From: Actinopolyspora lacussalsi subsp. righensis
Lineage (GTDB): Bacteria > Actinomycetota > Actinomycetes > Mycobacteriales > Pseudonocardiaceae
Assembly (NCBI RefSeq): GCF_900116555.1
Contig: NZ_FPAT01000001.1
Coordinates: 310,001-374,000 of the forward strand
Direction of reading: 5' to 3'
DNA length: 64,000 nucleotides
Shown here in pieces: positions 9,544 to 18,398 of the stretch (positions are counted from its first letter, which is position 1; each line of letters opens with the position of its first letter). Both the position numbers and the translations under genes were made by a program. The notes under the pieces were generated by a model, which saw only the letters and a list, made by a program, of their open reading frames with translations, was not told the origin of the DNA and searched no databases.

Positions 9544-10641
9544 GTGCACGATGCGCTCACACTGGGTGTGGAGGAGGAGTTCCACCTCGTCGACACCACC
9601 ACCGGGCGGTTGTCCGACGCCGGTCCCCGGCTCGCGGGAGAACGTTTGACGGGTGTGGCGCCGGGCCGGGTGGATCCGGAAATGCTGTCCTCGCAGATCG
9701 AGTTGTCCACCCCCGTGTGCACCGAACTGGGCGAACTCCACTCGGAACTGCTCCGTCTCCGTGGCGAGCTGGTAACCGCGGCGGACGAGCGGGAGAACAG
9801 CCTGATCGCCAGTGGTACGTACCCGGGAACCCAACGGGTAGCGGTGACCCCGAAAGCGCGCTACGAGGAAACGATGGCCAGGTTCGGCGTAGTGGCACGG
9901 CAGCAGCTGGTCTGCGGCTGTCACATCCACGTCGGAGTCGACGACCCCGAGGACGCCGTGGCGGTGATGAATCGTGTTCGTCCCTGGATGTCGGTGCTGC
10001 TGGCCCTTTCGGCGAACTCACCGTTCTGGCGCGGCGAGGACACCGACTACGCCAGCTACCGGGCGCAGATCTGGTGGCAGTGGCCGAGTGCCGGTATGCC
10101 GGGGCTGTTCGACTCCTACGCCGACTACGTGGCCGCGACGCAGCGGCTGGTCGACGTCGGGGTGCTGCGGGACCGCGAGATGCTCTACTGGGACGTGCGC
10201 CCCTCGGAGCACGTTTCCACAGTGGAATTCCGGGTGTGCGACGTGGATCCACGTCCGGAACAGACCGTGGTGCTGGCCGGCATCGCCCGAGCACTGACCG
10301 AGCGGTGTGTGGCAGAGCGGCGAGACCGAGTACCGCCGCGTGTCCCCAGACCGGAGCTGGAGCACGCGGCTCGCTGGCGGGCCGCCCGTTCCGGACTCTC
10401 CGGCGAGCTCGTCGACCCGATCTCGGCGCGTTCCAGGCCGGCCGAACAACAGGTACGACGCATGCTGGACTACTTGGAGGCGTCGTTGCGCGCCCACGGC
10501 GACAACGAGAGAGTTCGTGGTTGGATCTCCCGGCTGCTGAGCGGAAGTACGAGCGTGGCCGCGCAGCGAGACGCGTTCCGTAAGCGGGGCGACCTGGACG
10601 ACGTGCTCACTGCGATGACCGTTACCCACGGTGAGGGCTGA
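9544..10641 (+). CDS. Carboxylate-amine ligase, YbdK/GCS2 family (weak glutamate-cysteine ligase type)
   Basis: A 365-residue ATP-dependent ligase of the glutamate-cysteine ligase 2 family. The family opening LGVEEEFHLVD is followed by EIELSTP-like QIELSTPVC, the metal-binding HIHVGV in CGCHIHVGVDDP, the nucleotide-site stretch SANSPFW and the YWDVRPSEHVSTVEFRVCD block. These enzymes join an amino acid to a gamma-carboxylate; members in actinomycetes can have low gamma-glutamylcysteine synthetase activity, and some relatives (EgtA) serve ergothioneine synthesis, but no egt genes are nearby. The GTG at 9544 is preceded by GGAGGTGAT. Upstream in-frame codons lie within a different frame of the FUSC gene and are not used. 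Confidence 0.9.
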   Translation: MHDALTLGVEEEFHLVDTTTGRLSDAGPRLAGERLTGVAPGRVDPEMLSSQIELSTPVCTELGELHSELLRLRGELVTAADERENSLIASGTYPGTQRVAVTPKARYEETMARFGVVARQQLVCGCHIHVGVDDPEDAVAVMNRVRPWMSVLLALSANSPFWRGEDTDYASYRAQIWWQWPSAGMPGLFDSYADYVAATQRLVDVGVLRDREMLYWDVRPSEHVSTVEFRVCDVDPRPEQTVVLAGIARALTERCVAERRDRVPPRVPRPELEHAARWRAARSGLSGELVDPISARSRPAEQQVRRMLDYLEASLRAHGDNERVRGWISRLLSGSTSVAAQRDAFRKRGDLDDVLTAMTVTHGEG

Positions 10642-10858
10642 GCGAGCGCTACGGAACCGGTGCCGGAACGTGACGGCCGGAGCGCGAGGGGCCGGACGAA
10701 CTCCGGCACCCATCGGGACGCCCCACCGACCGGAACGGGATCACCGGGAACCACGAACAAAGCACCGGGTGTTGACGCGGGTTCGGCAGGTAACCGATCA
10801 TTCCGCCGGATTGATCACGATCGTCCGTAACAAGCCCACAAGGCACGGGAGGATCACC

Positions 10859-12118
10859 ATGAGTCCGGACGGAACGAACGGGACGGATCGGAACGCCGAG
10901 GGCGGACTCGGCCGACGGAACTTCCTGAAACTGGGTACCGCGGGAGCCGCGGGACTCGCGCTGGCGGGAACCACCGCGAGCACGGCGATGGCGTCTTCCC
11001 GGGCCGCGGCCGTACCCACCTCGGTGAACACCGCCGCGGCGGTGAACACGATGCCCGATCCCGCCCCGGTGGACCTGAAGCAAGGGGGAGGCGTGACCTA
11101 TCACGCCAGTCCCGGCGACACTCCTGAGTTCCACGTCAACGACTTCAACGGGCTCAAGAACGCGCTGGAGAACGCCGGTGACGGCGACATCATCCGCGTG
11201 GCCGACGACGCGGCGATCGACATGACAGGCGCGGAGAACACGCTACCGATCAGCACCGGTGTCATCATCTCCGGCGGCCGCGGCAACAACGGCAGCCTCG
11301 GCGGGCTGATCTACACCACCAGGGACCGGAACCCGGTGGCGGACAAGGCGCTGCCAATGTTCAAGACCTACGGGGACCGGGTGCGGTTCACCGGTCTGCG
11401 GATCCAGGGCCCTCGGCTGGCGAACTACTGGGACCCGGAGGGCTTCGACGGCGATCTCTCCGACCACACGGCCTACGAGAACTACCTCATCGGTGGTATC
11501 CACTTCCTGGGCGAGGACTGCCGGGTGGACAACTGCCAGCTGTACGGCTTCACCCACGCGGCCATCTCGGTCGGCGCCGGTGGCTACCAGGTTTCGTCCC
11601 GGATCGATCACAACAGTATCCACAACAACCCGATGGAGCACTTCGGCTACGGCGTGAACCTCTACAACGGCGAGTCCGTGATCGAGTGGAACTACTTCGA
11701 CTACAACCGGCACTCCATCGCCGGTTACGGCTACGCCACAAACGGCTACACGGCTCGTTACAACCTGGTCGGCGAGCACCCGATCAGTCACGCCTTCGAC
11801 ATGCACGGACGTGCCCAGAACGACGGCAGCGACACCGACGTGGCGGGTGGGACCATCAACATCCACCACAACACCTTCCGGTTCACCACCGACGTCTCCC
11901 CCGCCAACCGTGACCAGGAGGCCATCGCGATCCGCGGGGTGCCGGAGAACCGCTGCGACATCGACAACAACTGGTTCTACCACAGCTCGAAACCCGTGGA
12001 GGTCAACAAGCAGGGCAACGCTTACCGCCAGGAGAACGACCAGTGGATGCACATGTGGGCCTCCGGTAACCACTTCGGACGGAGCGAGCCTGCGGCCGAC
12101 ATCGGTCATCCCCGCTGA
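10859..12118 (+). CDS. Tat-exported right-handed parallel beta-helix protein, pectate-lyase-like
   Basis: A 419-residue secreted protein. The N terminus has a twin-arginine signal (GRRNFLKLGTAGAAGLALAG) ending in an Ala-rich cleavage region. The mature part has repeating strand-turn units typical of PL1/PL6-like beta-helices (GIHFLGEDCRVDNCQLYGF, RIDHNSIHNN, VIEWNYFDYNRHSIAGYG, NIHHNTFRFT, DIDNNWFYHSSKP), with many Asn-rich ladders. A polysaccharide-degrading or binding role outside the cell is likely; I cannot identify a complete catalytic Arg/Asp set, so lyase activity is unproven. A GGGAGGA site lies 6 bases before the ATG. The gene is monocistronic and followed by a strong terminator. Confidence 0.85.
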   Translation: MSPDGTNGTDRNAEGGLGRRNFLKLGTAGAAGLALAGTTASTAMASSRAAAVPTSVNTAAAVNTMPDPAPVDLKQGGGVTYHASPGDTPEFHVNDFNGLKNALENAGDGDIIRVADDAAIDMTGAENTLPISTGVIISGGRGNNGSLGGLIYTTRDRNPVADKALPMFKTYGDRVRFTGLRIQGPRLANYWDPEGFDGDLSDHTAYENYLIGGIHFLGEDCRVDNCQLYGFTHAAISVGAGGYQVSSRIDHNSIHNNPMEHFGYGVNLYNGESVIEWNYFDYNRHSIAGYGYATNGYTARYNLVGEHPISHAFDMHGRAQNDGSDTDVAGGTINIHHNTFRFTTDVSPANRDQEAIAIRGVPENRCDIDNNWFYHSSKPVEVNKQGNAYRQENDQWMHMWASGNHFGRSEPAADIGHPR

Positions 12119-12214
12119 TCGAAGTTTTCCGTTCGGGTTGTCGGGATACTCGCTCGGCGGAACCTCCCCGCCGGTTCTCGCGCCGGGTGCCCGACATCGG
12201 GTAGCGACCTGAAC

Positions 12215-12253
12215 GAGGTCCCGGTGCCGCGCACGCCGTGGCACCGGGACCTC
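12215..12253 (+). terminator. Hairpin terminator after the beta-helix gene
   Basis: A perfect 14-bp stem, GAGGTCCCGGTGCC pairing with GGCACCGGGACCTC, around an 11-base loop. There is no T-run, as is common for terminators in high-GC actinomycetes. It lies 97 bp after the beta-helix stop and 102 bp before the next start. Confidence 0.75.
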
Positions 12254-12354
12254 CGGACGGGTTTCGGAAGCGAAAGCCCACGTGGCCGGTGCCACAGGGA
12301 CGGAAACGGTCGACAGCCCACGTGCGACGAGAGGCGTTCAGTAGGATTTCACGG

Positions 12355-13077
12355 GTGACCGACGATCCTTCGCCGCTGAACCCCGAGCCACGACCCACCG
12401 GCCCCACCGTGGTGGCCGAACCGTCGTGGACGTACCCGGCGGTCGGAGTCGTGTTCACCGTGCTCGGGGCGGGGTTGGGTTGGTGCGTGCGGTTGCTCGC
12501 AGACTGGCTGGTGAGCCTGCCCTGGGCTCCGATGCGGGGCCCGGCGGAACTGGTGAACTCGTTGCCCGAACCGTGGGTGACTCTCGGTCTCGTCGCACTC
12601 GGGTCGTTGGGCGGGGCCACGCTCGCGTTGCACGCCTACCACGACAGTCTCACGGTGACGGTGGCCGCCGATCGGGTCGCGCTGCACCGACGGGGCAGCA
12701 CGCGGGAATGGCCCGGCGGGACCGTGGACGTCGCGTGCCGCGACGGCAAACAGCTCGTGCTGCTGGACGGCGACACGGCGGAACTGGCGCGGGAGGAGTT
12801 CGATCTCAAAACCGACAGGCTGGCCACCGCCTTCCGCTCCCACGGATACCGCTGGGCCGACGAGGACCCCTGTGCGGACGAGTTCCGTCGCTGGGTACCC
12901 GACACTCCCGGCATGCCGACGGGAGCGGACGCGCTGCTCAAGGCACGTGCGAAAGCCCTGCGTCACAGTGATTCCGGCGAGGACGCCCGCGAACTGCGGG
13001 ACGAACTCGCCCGGCTCGGCGTGGTGGTGCGGGACTCGGACAAGAAGCAGTACTGGCGACTGTCTCACGGCCGGTGA
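12355..13077 (+). CDS. YqeB-like membrane protein with CysRS-like C-terminal mini-domain
   Basis: A 240-residue protein with a disordered Pro-rich N terminus, two transmembrane helices (about residues 28-50 and 75-95), then a soluble strand-rich region (LTVTVAADRVALHRRG) of the YqeB type. The last 45 residues (RAKALRHSDSGEDARELRDEL, then LGVVVRDSD...YWRL) resemble the small C-terminal domain of cysteinyl-tRNA synthetases. That resemblance is known in YqeB-like actinobacterial proteins as far as I recall; the function is unknown. The GTG at 12355 starts just before the Pro-rich segment. No clear ribosome binding site is visible. Confidence 0.65.
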   Translation: MTDDPSPLNPEPRPTGPTVVAEPSWTYPAVGVVFTVLGAGLGWCVRLLADWLVSLPWAPMRGPAELVNSLPEPWVTLGLVALGSLGGATLALHAYHDSLTVTVAADRVALHRRGSTREWPGGTVDVACRDGKQLVLLDGDTAELAREEFDLKTDRLATAFRSHGYRWADEDPCADEFRRWVPDTPGMPTGADALLKARAKALRHSDSGEDARELRDELARLGVVVRDSDKKQYWRLSHGR

Positions 13078-13181
13078 CTCCCGTCCGGATCAGCCGGGCC
13101 ACCGAATTCCACCTCCGCCGAACCCCGGAAGGCGATCGACTTCCCGCTCCTGACCGCCGACTGCACCGGCGGAAAGTGCTG

Positions 13182-13406
13182 TCACCCGGATCGCGACCGA
13201 TCGGTTTCGTCGGTCGCCGTCGTGTCGAGACACCGCAGCTGCTGGTCGTAGTCACGCAGCAGCGCACGGAGCTCTTCCCGCGCCGAGTCGGGTACCTCCG
13301 CCGGATTCGCTTCCGCGACACAGCGCGCGGCCGTCATCAGCGTGGCCAGTTCGTGTGCGTGCAGCACCATCCGCAGCACCGTCGGGCGAATCCGTTCCAG
13401 ACGCAT
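13182..13406 (-). CDS. Small hypothetical protein
   Basis: A 74-residue mostly helical protein (ERIRPTVLRMVLHAHELATL...AREELRALLRDYDQQLRCLD) with a charged disordered tail. I do not recognise the family. It ends the leftward pair with the AhpD-like gene: its start is 4 bp downstream of that gene's stop, so the two are probably co-transcribed and this protein may act with the AhpD-like protein. Composition and codon use are normal for the neighbourhood. Confidence 0.55.
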   Translation of the reverse strand: MRLERIRPTVLRMVLHAHELATLMTAARCVAEANPAEVPDSAREELRALLRDYDQQLRCLDTTATDETDRSRSG

Positions 13407-13410
13407 GAGC

Positions 13411-13809
13411 TCAACCCCGAGAACCGAGGTACTCGCCGATACGGGCCAGTTCCGCTGCGAAGTTGTCGTAGTCCTCCCGAATACCGTTCAGGTAGGCGCT
13501 CCAACCCACACTGCTCTTGGCGTAGTGCACCGCCTCCTGGATCTCCTCGTCACTGGCGCCGAAGAGTTTCGCCGCCTCGGTGTGGAACAGGGTGCAGTAG
13601 TAGCACTTGGTCTCGGCGTGCAGCGCTACCCCGATCAGTTCCTTGTACTTGTTGGGAATCAGCGTCTGGTCGAGTTCCAGGCGCTTGAAGATCTCCCACT
13701 CCGGTGCCAGCAGCTCGTCCGGAATCCGGGAGAAGAACGTGGGCACCAGACCGAGGGTGTCCCTGATGTCGGCCTCCACCTCGGTCCGGGTCAGTGTGGT
13801 GGTAGTCAT
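13411..13809 (-). CDS. Carboxymuconolactone decarboxylase/AhpD-like protein
   Basis: A 132-residue AhpD-fold protein. The core motif C-x2-C-x3-H is intact (ETKCYYCTLFHTEAAKLFG), followed by the conserved EIQEAVHYA helix. This subgroup lacks signal or membrane segments and is cytosolic. The ATG at 13809 fits the family's normal N terminus; longer in-frame extensions upstream have no ribosome binding site. It is divergent from a type II NADH dehydrogenase gene, which suggests a link to redox balance or peroxide defence, but the direct substrate is unknown. It is a different subgroup from the AhpD-like protein at 2.0-2.5 kb (little sequence similarity beyond the motif). Confidence 0.85.
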   Translation of the reverse strand: MTTTTLTRTEVEADIRDTLGLVPTFFSRIPDELLAPEWEIFKRLELDQTLIPNKYKELIGVALHAETKCYYCTLFHTEAAKLFGASDEEIQEAVHYAKSSVGWSAYLNGIREDYDNFAAELARIGEYLGSRG

Positions 13810-14125
13810 GATTGCCGCACCTGCGCTTTCCGTCACGTGGGCGGACCACGAGCGAACCCCGCCGCGCGATGCCCGTGCCCCGTGAATGTCGCGGCACCGT
13901 AGTGGTGGTGAAAGCACTGGACATCGCGGAATACCGATCCGCTCGCTACCGCTTCGACCCTTCCAGCGTGCGACCGGTGCCACCGCCGACACTAGGGTCT
14001 TCGGTCTTTCGGTGCCGGACACGATGCTCCCGAAGAGCACCGCCGGTTCGGAGAGCATCACCGGTTTGATCGAGTCCTGTCCCGGGTAAGCGGGAACGGA
14101 GAGGAACCGACCAGTTGGGAACGCG
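13810..14125. other. Divergent intergenic region, no gene seen
   Basis: This 316-bp region separates the AhpD-like gene from the NADH dehydrogenase gene and must hold both promoters. I see no convincing coding frame, no strong dyad and no recognisable RNA. A GGAGAGGAAC stretch near 14096 could act as a distant ribosome binding site for the dehydrogenase. Confidence 0.5.
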
Positions 14126-15463
14126 ATGGGACACACTCGAGTAGTGATCGTCGGGGGCGGATTCGCCGGTTACCACGCGGCCGAACAGCTCGCCAAGAAC
14201 ACCGGCCCGGACGAAACCGAGATCATCCTCGTCAACCCCACCGACTATTTTCTGTACTTGCCGCTGCTGCCCGAGGTCGCCTCCGGGATCCTCGATCCGC
14301 GCGCGATCACGGTTTCGCTGGCGGGCACACTGCCCACCGTTCGGCTGGTACTGGGCGAGGTGGACCGGATCGACCCGGAAGCCCGCTACCTCACCTACAC
14401 CGATCCCGAGGACAACACGGGGTCGGTGAACTTCGACAGGTTGATCCTGGCCGCGGGCAGCGTCAACAAGCTTCTGCCGATCCCCGGGCTGGCCACGCAC
14501 GGACACGGCTTCCGGGGAGTGCCCGAAGCACTGTACTTCCGGGATCACGTCACCAGGCAGATCGAGCTCGCGGCCGCCACCAACGACCAGGCCGAGCGGG
14601 ACGCCCGCTGCACGTTCGTGGTGGTCGGAGCCGGCTACACCGGAACCGAGATCGCGGCGCAGGGTCCCGAGTTCACCCGCATCCTTGCGGAACGCCACCC
14701 GGAGCTGCGCGACCAGGAGATTCGGTGGAAGCTGCTCGACGTGGCCCCGCGGGTACTTCCCGGGCTCGATCGGCGGCTGTCCAACACCGCCACCGACGTA
14801 CTCCGGAAACGGGGGGTGGAGCTGCTTACCGAAACCTCGATCAGCGAAGCCACCGAGAACGGTGTCACCCTCGACAGCGGCCAACAGGTGGCGACGCGGT
14901 CACTGATCTGGTGCGTCGGTGTCCGTCCCGACCCACTGGTGCAGTCGCTGGGCCTGGATACCACGGAAGGCAGGGTCACGGTCGACGAGACGCTGACGGT
15001 GCCCGGGTATCCGCACATCTTCGCCTGCGGCGATGCCGCGGGTGTTCCCGACCGCGCCAACCCCGGCCGACTCACGGCCATGACCGCCCAGCACGCCACG
15101 CGGCAGGGCAAACTGGCGGGCAGCAACGTGCTCGCCTCGCTGCGGGGTGAACGGCTCAACGGCTACCACCACCGCGACCTCGGGTTCGTCGTGGACCTCG
15201 GGGCACGCGAGGCAGCCGCCAATCCGCTGCGCATCCCGCTCTCCGGTTTCACCGCCAAGGCGGTCACCAGGGGTTATCACCTCATGGCGATGCCGACGAA
15301 CCGGCTGCGGGTGGCCATCGACTGGCTGCTGGAGGCCACCACCAAACGACAGTGCGTGCAGCTGGGCATGGTCCGTTCCGGCACGGTGCCCCTGGACACC
15401 TCCTCACCCGAGCTGCCGAACCTGCGTGGCGAGCAGGAGGCACAGAGTTCGGTCCGTACCTGA
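14126..15463 (+). CDS. ndh: Type II NADH:quinone oxidoreductase (non-proton-pumping)
   Basis: A 445-residue FAD flavoprotein that passes electrons from NADH to menaquinone at the inner face of the membrane. The FAD-binding Rossmann motif is at residues 4-20 (RVVIVGGGFAGYHAAEQL) and the NADH-binding motif near 170 (FVVVGAGYTGTEIAAQ). The second FAD-contact region (HIFACGDAAGVPD) and the quinone-site-type stretch MTAQHATRQGKLAGSN follow. The C-terminal part (GYHLMAMPTNRLRVAIDWLLEA) is an amphipathic membrane anchor. Length and order match actinobacterial Ndh. It stands alone and is divergent from an AhpD-like gene. Confidence 0.93.
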   Translation: MGHTRVVIVGGGFAGYHAAEQLAKNTGPDETEIILVNPTDYFLYLPLLPEVASGILDPRAITVSLAGTLPTVRLVLGEVDRIDPEARYLTYTDPEDNTGSVNFDRLILAAGSVNKLLPIPGLATHGHGFRGVPEALYFRDHVTRQIELAAATNDQAERDARCTFVVVGAGYTGTEIAAQGPEFTRILAERHPELRDQEIRWKLLDVAPRVLPGLDRRLSNTATDVLRKRGVELLTETSISEATENGVTLDSGQQVATRSLIWCVGVRPDPLVQSLGLDTTEGRVTVDETLTVPGYPHIFACGDAAGVPDRANPGRLTAMTAQHATRQGKLAGSNVLASLRGERLNGYHHRDLGFVVDLGAREAAANPLRIPLSGFTAKAVTRGYHLMAMPTNRLRVAIDWLLEATTKRQCVQLGMVRSGTVPLDTSSPELPNLRGEQEAQSSVRT

Positions 15464-15495
15464 CCGGAGCCCGTCGACGGGGTTCGTCGAGACGC

Positions 15496-16242
15496 TCACT
15501 CGGCGAGGGTTTCCGCCTGCTCCCGCTCCGGACGGCCCGAACGAGGGAAAGCGCTGTCGAACAGCCAAGTGGCGACGAAGTACCCGACTCCGTAGGGCGC
15601 GCTGTAGTCCAGCAGCTCACCGATCGGTGAGCGTTCGGAAGCGGCCCCGGCGAGCACCTGCCAGGCCGGGCGTCCGCCCACCAGCAACCGCTCGGCGGTC
15701 TTCGGCCGCAACGCGGCGAGCGCGGTGGTGTCCCCGCAGCGCAGCGCCTCGGCCACGTGGTCGTCGTAGGTGACGGCGTCCGGATCCAGAAACCCAGGCG
15801 AGCGTTCCGTGCGACACGCCGAACCGTCCCCCAGCACCAGCAGTGCCACCCGTGCGGCACGGTCGGCGATCCGTTCCCCCAGCCGGAGACACTCGGTCGG
15901 GGTGGCGTTCCAGGCCACCGAGCGGAACTCGCGGGCCGCCCGATCGATGTGCGACTCGAGCAGCCAGCGTCCGATCGTCAGCGACAACGGCAGTCGGGCA
16001 CTTCCGTCGCCGAAGGTCTTGTCCAGTCCGTACGGGGCCAGCGTGCCCGTGACGTCCGAGCCGTGGCACGCGGTGCGATCGTCCCCGCCGAGCACCACGA
16101 CCAGATCGGGGTCGCTGTCGAACAGCCGGGTGACAGCCAGATCGCAGTTGGCTCGCATCCCGTCGAGATCCGCCGCCCGCTGCCCGGCCACCCCGGGAAC
16201 CAGCACCGGGGGGTGGGGTAATACTCCGGCCGCTACCAGCAT
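15496..16242 (-). CDS. LigB-like (class III extradiol dioxygenase fold) protein
   Basis: A 248-residue protein of the class III extradiol ring-cleavage dioxygenase/MEMO-like superfamily. The opening GVLPHPPVLVPGV keeps the His used as metal ligand, and later stretches (DDRTACHGSD, LVLGDGSACRTE) match the fold. Many actinobacterial members sit in housekeeping operons and probably do not cleave aromatics. Here it is the last gene of the leftward ribD-like/folP2-like/gpgS group, 73 bp after gpgS. The activity is unproven. Confidence 0.7.
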   Translation of the reverse strand: MLVAAGVLPHPPVLVPGVAGQRAADLDGMRANCDLAVTRLFDSDPDLVVVLGGDDRTACHGSDVTGTLAPYGLDKTFGDGSARLPLSLTIGRWLLESHIDRAAREFRSVAWNATPTECLRLGERIADRAARVALLVLGDGSACRTERSPGFLDPDAVTYDDHVAEALRCGDTTALAALRPKTAERLLVGGRPAWQVLAGAASERSPIGELLDYSAPYGVGYFVATWLFDSAFPRSGRPEREQAETLAE

Positions 16243-16315
16243 GTTCGCCTCGTCTCACTCGTGCCCATCACTCGTGCGCGTCACTCGTGCTCTGCGGAGA
16301 TCGTTGCCGTTTTCA

Positions 16316-17314
16316 TCACGTCGAGTTCCGCCGCAGGCTACGCAGCGGTGGACGCTCCGCCGTCGGAATCGGCTGATCGTGCGGCACCCACTCCGAGTCG
16401 GACTGGACGAACTGGGTGTAGGAAACCTCCTGGGAGCAGGAGACCTCATCGCGCGAATCGTCGAGAACTCCGTCCGGGAAGGAGCCCCCCTCCGTACGGG
16501 ACAGGGCGGCGGCCAGAATCTGCCGGGACATCACCCCGAGCTGTAGCAGTCCTCGATTGCGGTGCTTGCGAACTCCGAGATTGACCTGGGCCAGGCCGTC
16601 GAGGCCGTGGCGATCGTAGGCGTCGATGAGCAGTCCCGTCTCCACACCGTAGCCCGGGGCGAAGGGGACGGACTCCAGAAACTCGCGGCGGGCCGCGTAC
16701 TCGCCGCCCAGGGGCTGAACCACGCCCGCCAGGTCGGGGCGCACAGCGGAAAGCACGGGGCGAGCCAGCAGCTCGGTGACGCGCCCGCCTCCCTCGGCCT
16801 GCCGCACACCTTCCCGCGGCAACCGCAACGGTCGCCGGTAGAAACCCTTGACCAGTACCGGCTCGTCACCGGTGAGCAGGGGACCGAGCAATGCCGGAAC
16901 GAACCGGGCGTCGAAATCGACCAGGTCCGAGTCGAGGAACACGAGGAGATCGCCGGAAACGGCAGCCAACGAGCGCCACAGCACCTCTCCCTTGCCTGTT
17001 CGTGGCTCGAACTCGGGCAGCACGTCCTCGCGGGCCACCACACGGGCGCCGGCACGCAGGGCGAACTCGCGGGTGTGATCCGTGGAACCGGAGTCGAGCA
17101 CCACGATCTCGTCGACCAGGGCCTCTCCCGTCCCGTCCGGTTCCGCCAGCGGCAGGAGCTCGGCGATGATGGGTGCGATCGTCTCCTGCTCGTTCAACGC
17201 GGGCAGCACGACACTGACCCGACGAGTGCCTTTCAGGCGTGTCAGTTCCTCGACCGACCAGGACGGGTCCTGCCAGCTGCGAGCGGCGAACCACCGCTCG
17301 GCCTCGGGTGTCAT
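16316..17314 (-). CDS. gpgS: Glucosyl-3-phosphoglycerate synthase
   Basis: A 332-residue GT81 retaining glycosyltransferase that joins glucose (from UDP- or ADP-glucose) to 3-phosphoglycerate, the first step toward glucosylglycerate and the methylglucose lipopolysaccharides of actinobacteria. The nucleotide-sugar fold starts with RVSVVLPALNEQETI, the metal-binding DSD is in LVFLDSDLVDF, and the GTGKGE-like region (EPRTGKGEVLWRSL) and PLGGEYAARREFLESVPF acceptor region are conserved. It follows a folP2-like gene, the same order as folP2-gpgS in mycobacteria. Glucosylglycerate can also act as a compatible solute, which would fit a salt-adapted actinomycete, but that is speculation. Confidence 0.92.
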   Translation of the reverse strand: MTPEAERWFAARSWQDPSWSVEELTRLKGTRRVSVVLPALNEQETIAPIIAELLPLAEPDGTGEALVDEIVVLDSGSTDHTREFALRAGARVVAREDVLPEFEPRTGKGEVLWRSLAAVSGDLLVFLDSDLVDFDARFVPALLGPLLTGDEPVLVKGFYRRPLRLPREGVRQAEGGGRVTELLARPVLSAVRPDLAGVVQPLGGEYAARREFLESVPFAPGYGVETGLLIDAYDRHGLDGLAQVNLGVRKHRNRGLLQLGVMSRQILAAALSRTEGGSFPDGVLDDSRDEVSCSQEVSYTQFVQSDSEWVPHDQPIPTAERPPLRSLRRNST

Positions 17315-17394
17315 GTTTCTTGGTCACTGCTCCCAGCAGCTCGGATGCTTCCTGCCGTCCCGAACGCCTCGTCCGCGCGGGAACGGCACAGCGG

Positions 17395-18264
17395 TCAGGC
17401 CAGGCCGCGCACGGTCGATGCGGGTTCTCGCTCCCCTGCGATGCCCGCGACCATGTCCAGCACCTGGCGCGTCTGCCGTACTTCGTGCACCCGGAACGCG
17501 GTTGCTCCGTCACGGGCGGCCAGCGCGGTGGCCGCCAAGGTGCCCGTCACACGCTCGGACAGCTCGGTGCCGAGCGTCTCACCGACGAAATCCTTGTTCG
17601 AAAGTGCCATCAGCACCGGCCATCCGGTTGCCACCAGTTGATCGGTGTGCCGCAGCAGAGCCAGACTGTGCCTGGTGTTCTTGCCGAAATCGTGGGTCGG
17701 GTCGATGAGGATGCCGTCCTCGGGAACACCGATCTCGGCGGCGCGTTCCGCCTGCCGCGTGGTCTCGTCCACCACGGAACGCACCACGTCCTCGTAGCGC
17801 ACGCGGTGCGGACGGGTGCGCGGCACGGCACCGCCGGTGTGCGAACACACATAACCCGCCCGGAACTCGGCCGCGACCTCGACCAGCTTGGGATCGGCCC
17901 CGGCCCAGGTGTCGTTGAGCAGGTCGGCTCCCCGCGCGCACACCGCACGCCCCACCTCGTGTCTCCAGGTGTCCACGCTGATCACCAGGTCGGGGAAGTG
18001 CCGCCGCACCTCCGTCACGAACGGAGCGGTACGCTCGATCTCCTCGTCCACATCTACGAGAGTCCCGGGGCCGGCTTTCACGCCACCGATGTCGACGATG
18101 TCGGCACCGTCGGCCACGGCTTCGTCGACGGCGGACAACGCGGCGTCGAACTCGAAGGTCCTGCCCCTGTCGTAGAAGGAGTCCGGTGTGCGATTCACGA
18201 TCGCCATCACCAGTGGCCGCTGAGCACCGAGGTCACGTCCCCGGAAGCGCACGGTCGTCCGCAT
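17395..18264 (-). CDS. folP2: Dihydropteroate synthase paralogue (FolP2 type)
   Basis: A 289-residue TIM-barrel protein of the DHPS family. The landmark loops are present but altered: IVNRTPDSFYDRG replaces the usual NVTPDSFSDGG, the VDTWRHEVGRAVCARGADLLND segment carries a Trp after the conserved Asp-Thr, and the final FRVHEVRQTRQVLDM keeps the RVHDV-like end. These are the features of mycobacterial FolP2, which lacks classical DHPS activity and always accompanies gpgS. It probably acts in a glucosylglycerate/methylglucose-lipid-linked or other pteridine-like step. I chose ATG at 18264; GTG at 18270 is an alternative start. Confidence 0.88.
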   Translation of the reverse strand: MRTTVRFRGRDLGAQRPLVMAIVNRTPDSFYDRGRTFEFDAALSAVDEAVADGADIVDIGGVKAGPGTLVDVDEEIERTAPFVTEVRRHFPDLVISVDTWRHEVGRAVCARGADLLNDTWAGADPKLVEVAAEFRAGYVCSHTGGAVPRTRPHRVRYEDVVRSVVDETTRQAERAAEIGVPEDGILIDPTHDFGKNTRHSLALLRHTDQLVATGWPVLMALSNKDFVGETLGTELSERVTGTLAATALAARDGATAFRVHEVRQTRQVLDMVAGIAGEREPASTVRGLA

Positions 18265-18398
18265 ATCCACCAATCCGCTTCGTCGGGGCCATCACCCCGA
18301 CCAATGTGCCACATCGAACGGGCCGACCACGGTCTCGCTTGTCGTGCGCCACTCGAAACAGCGGCCCTGGTTACTTCTACACCGAGGCACTGACGTGA

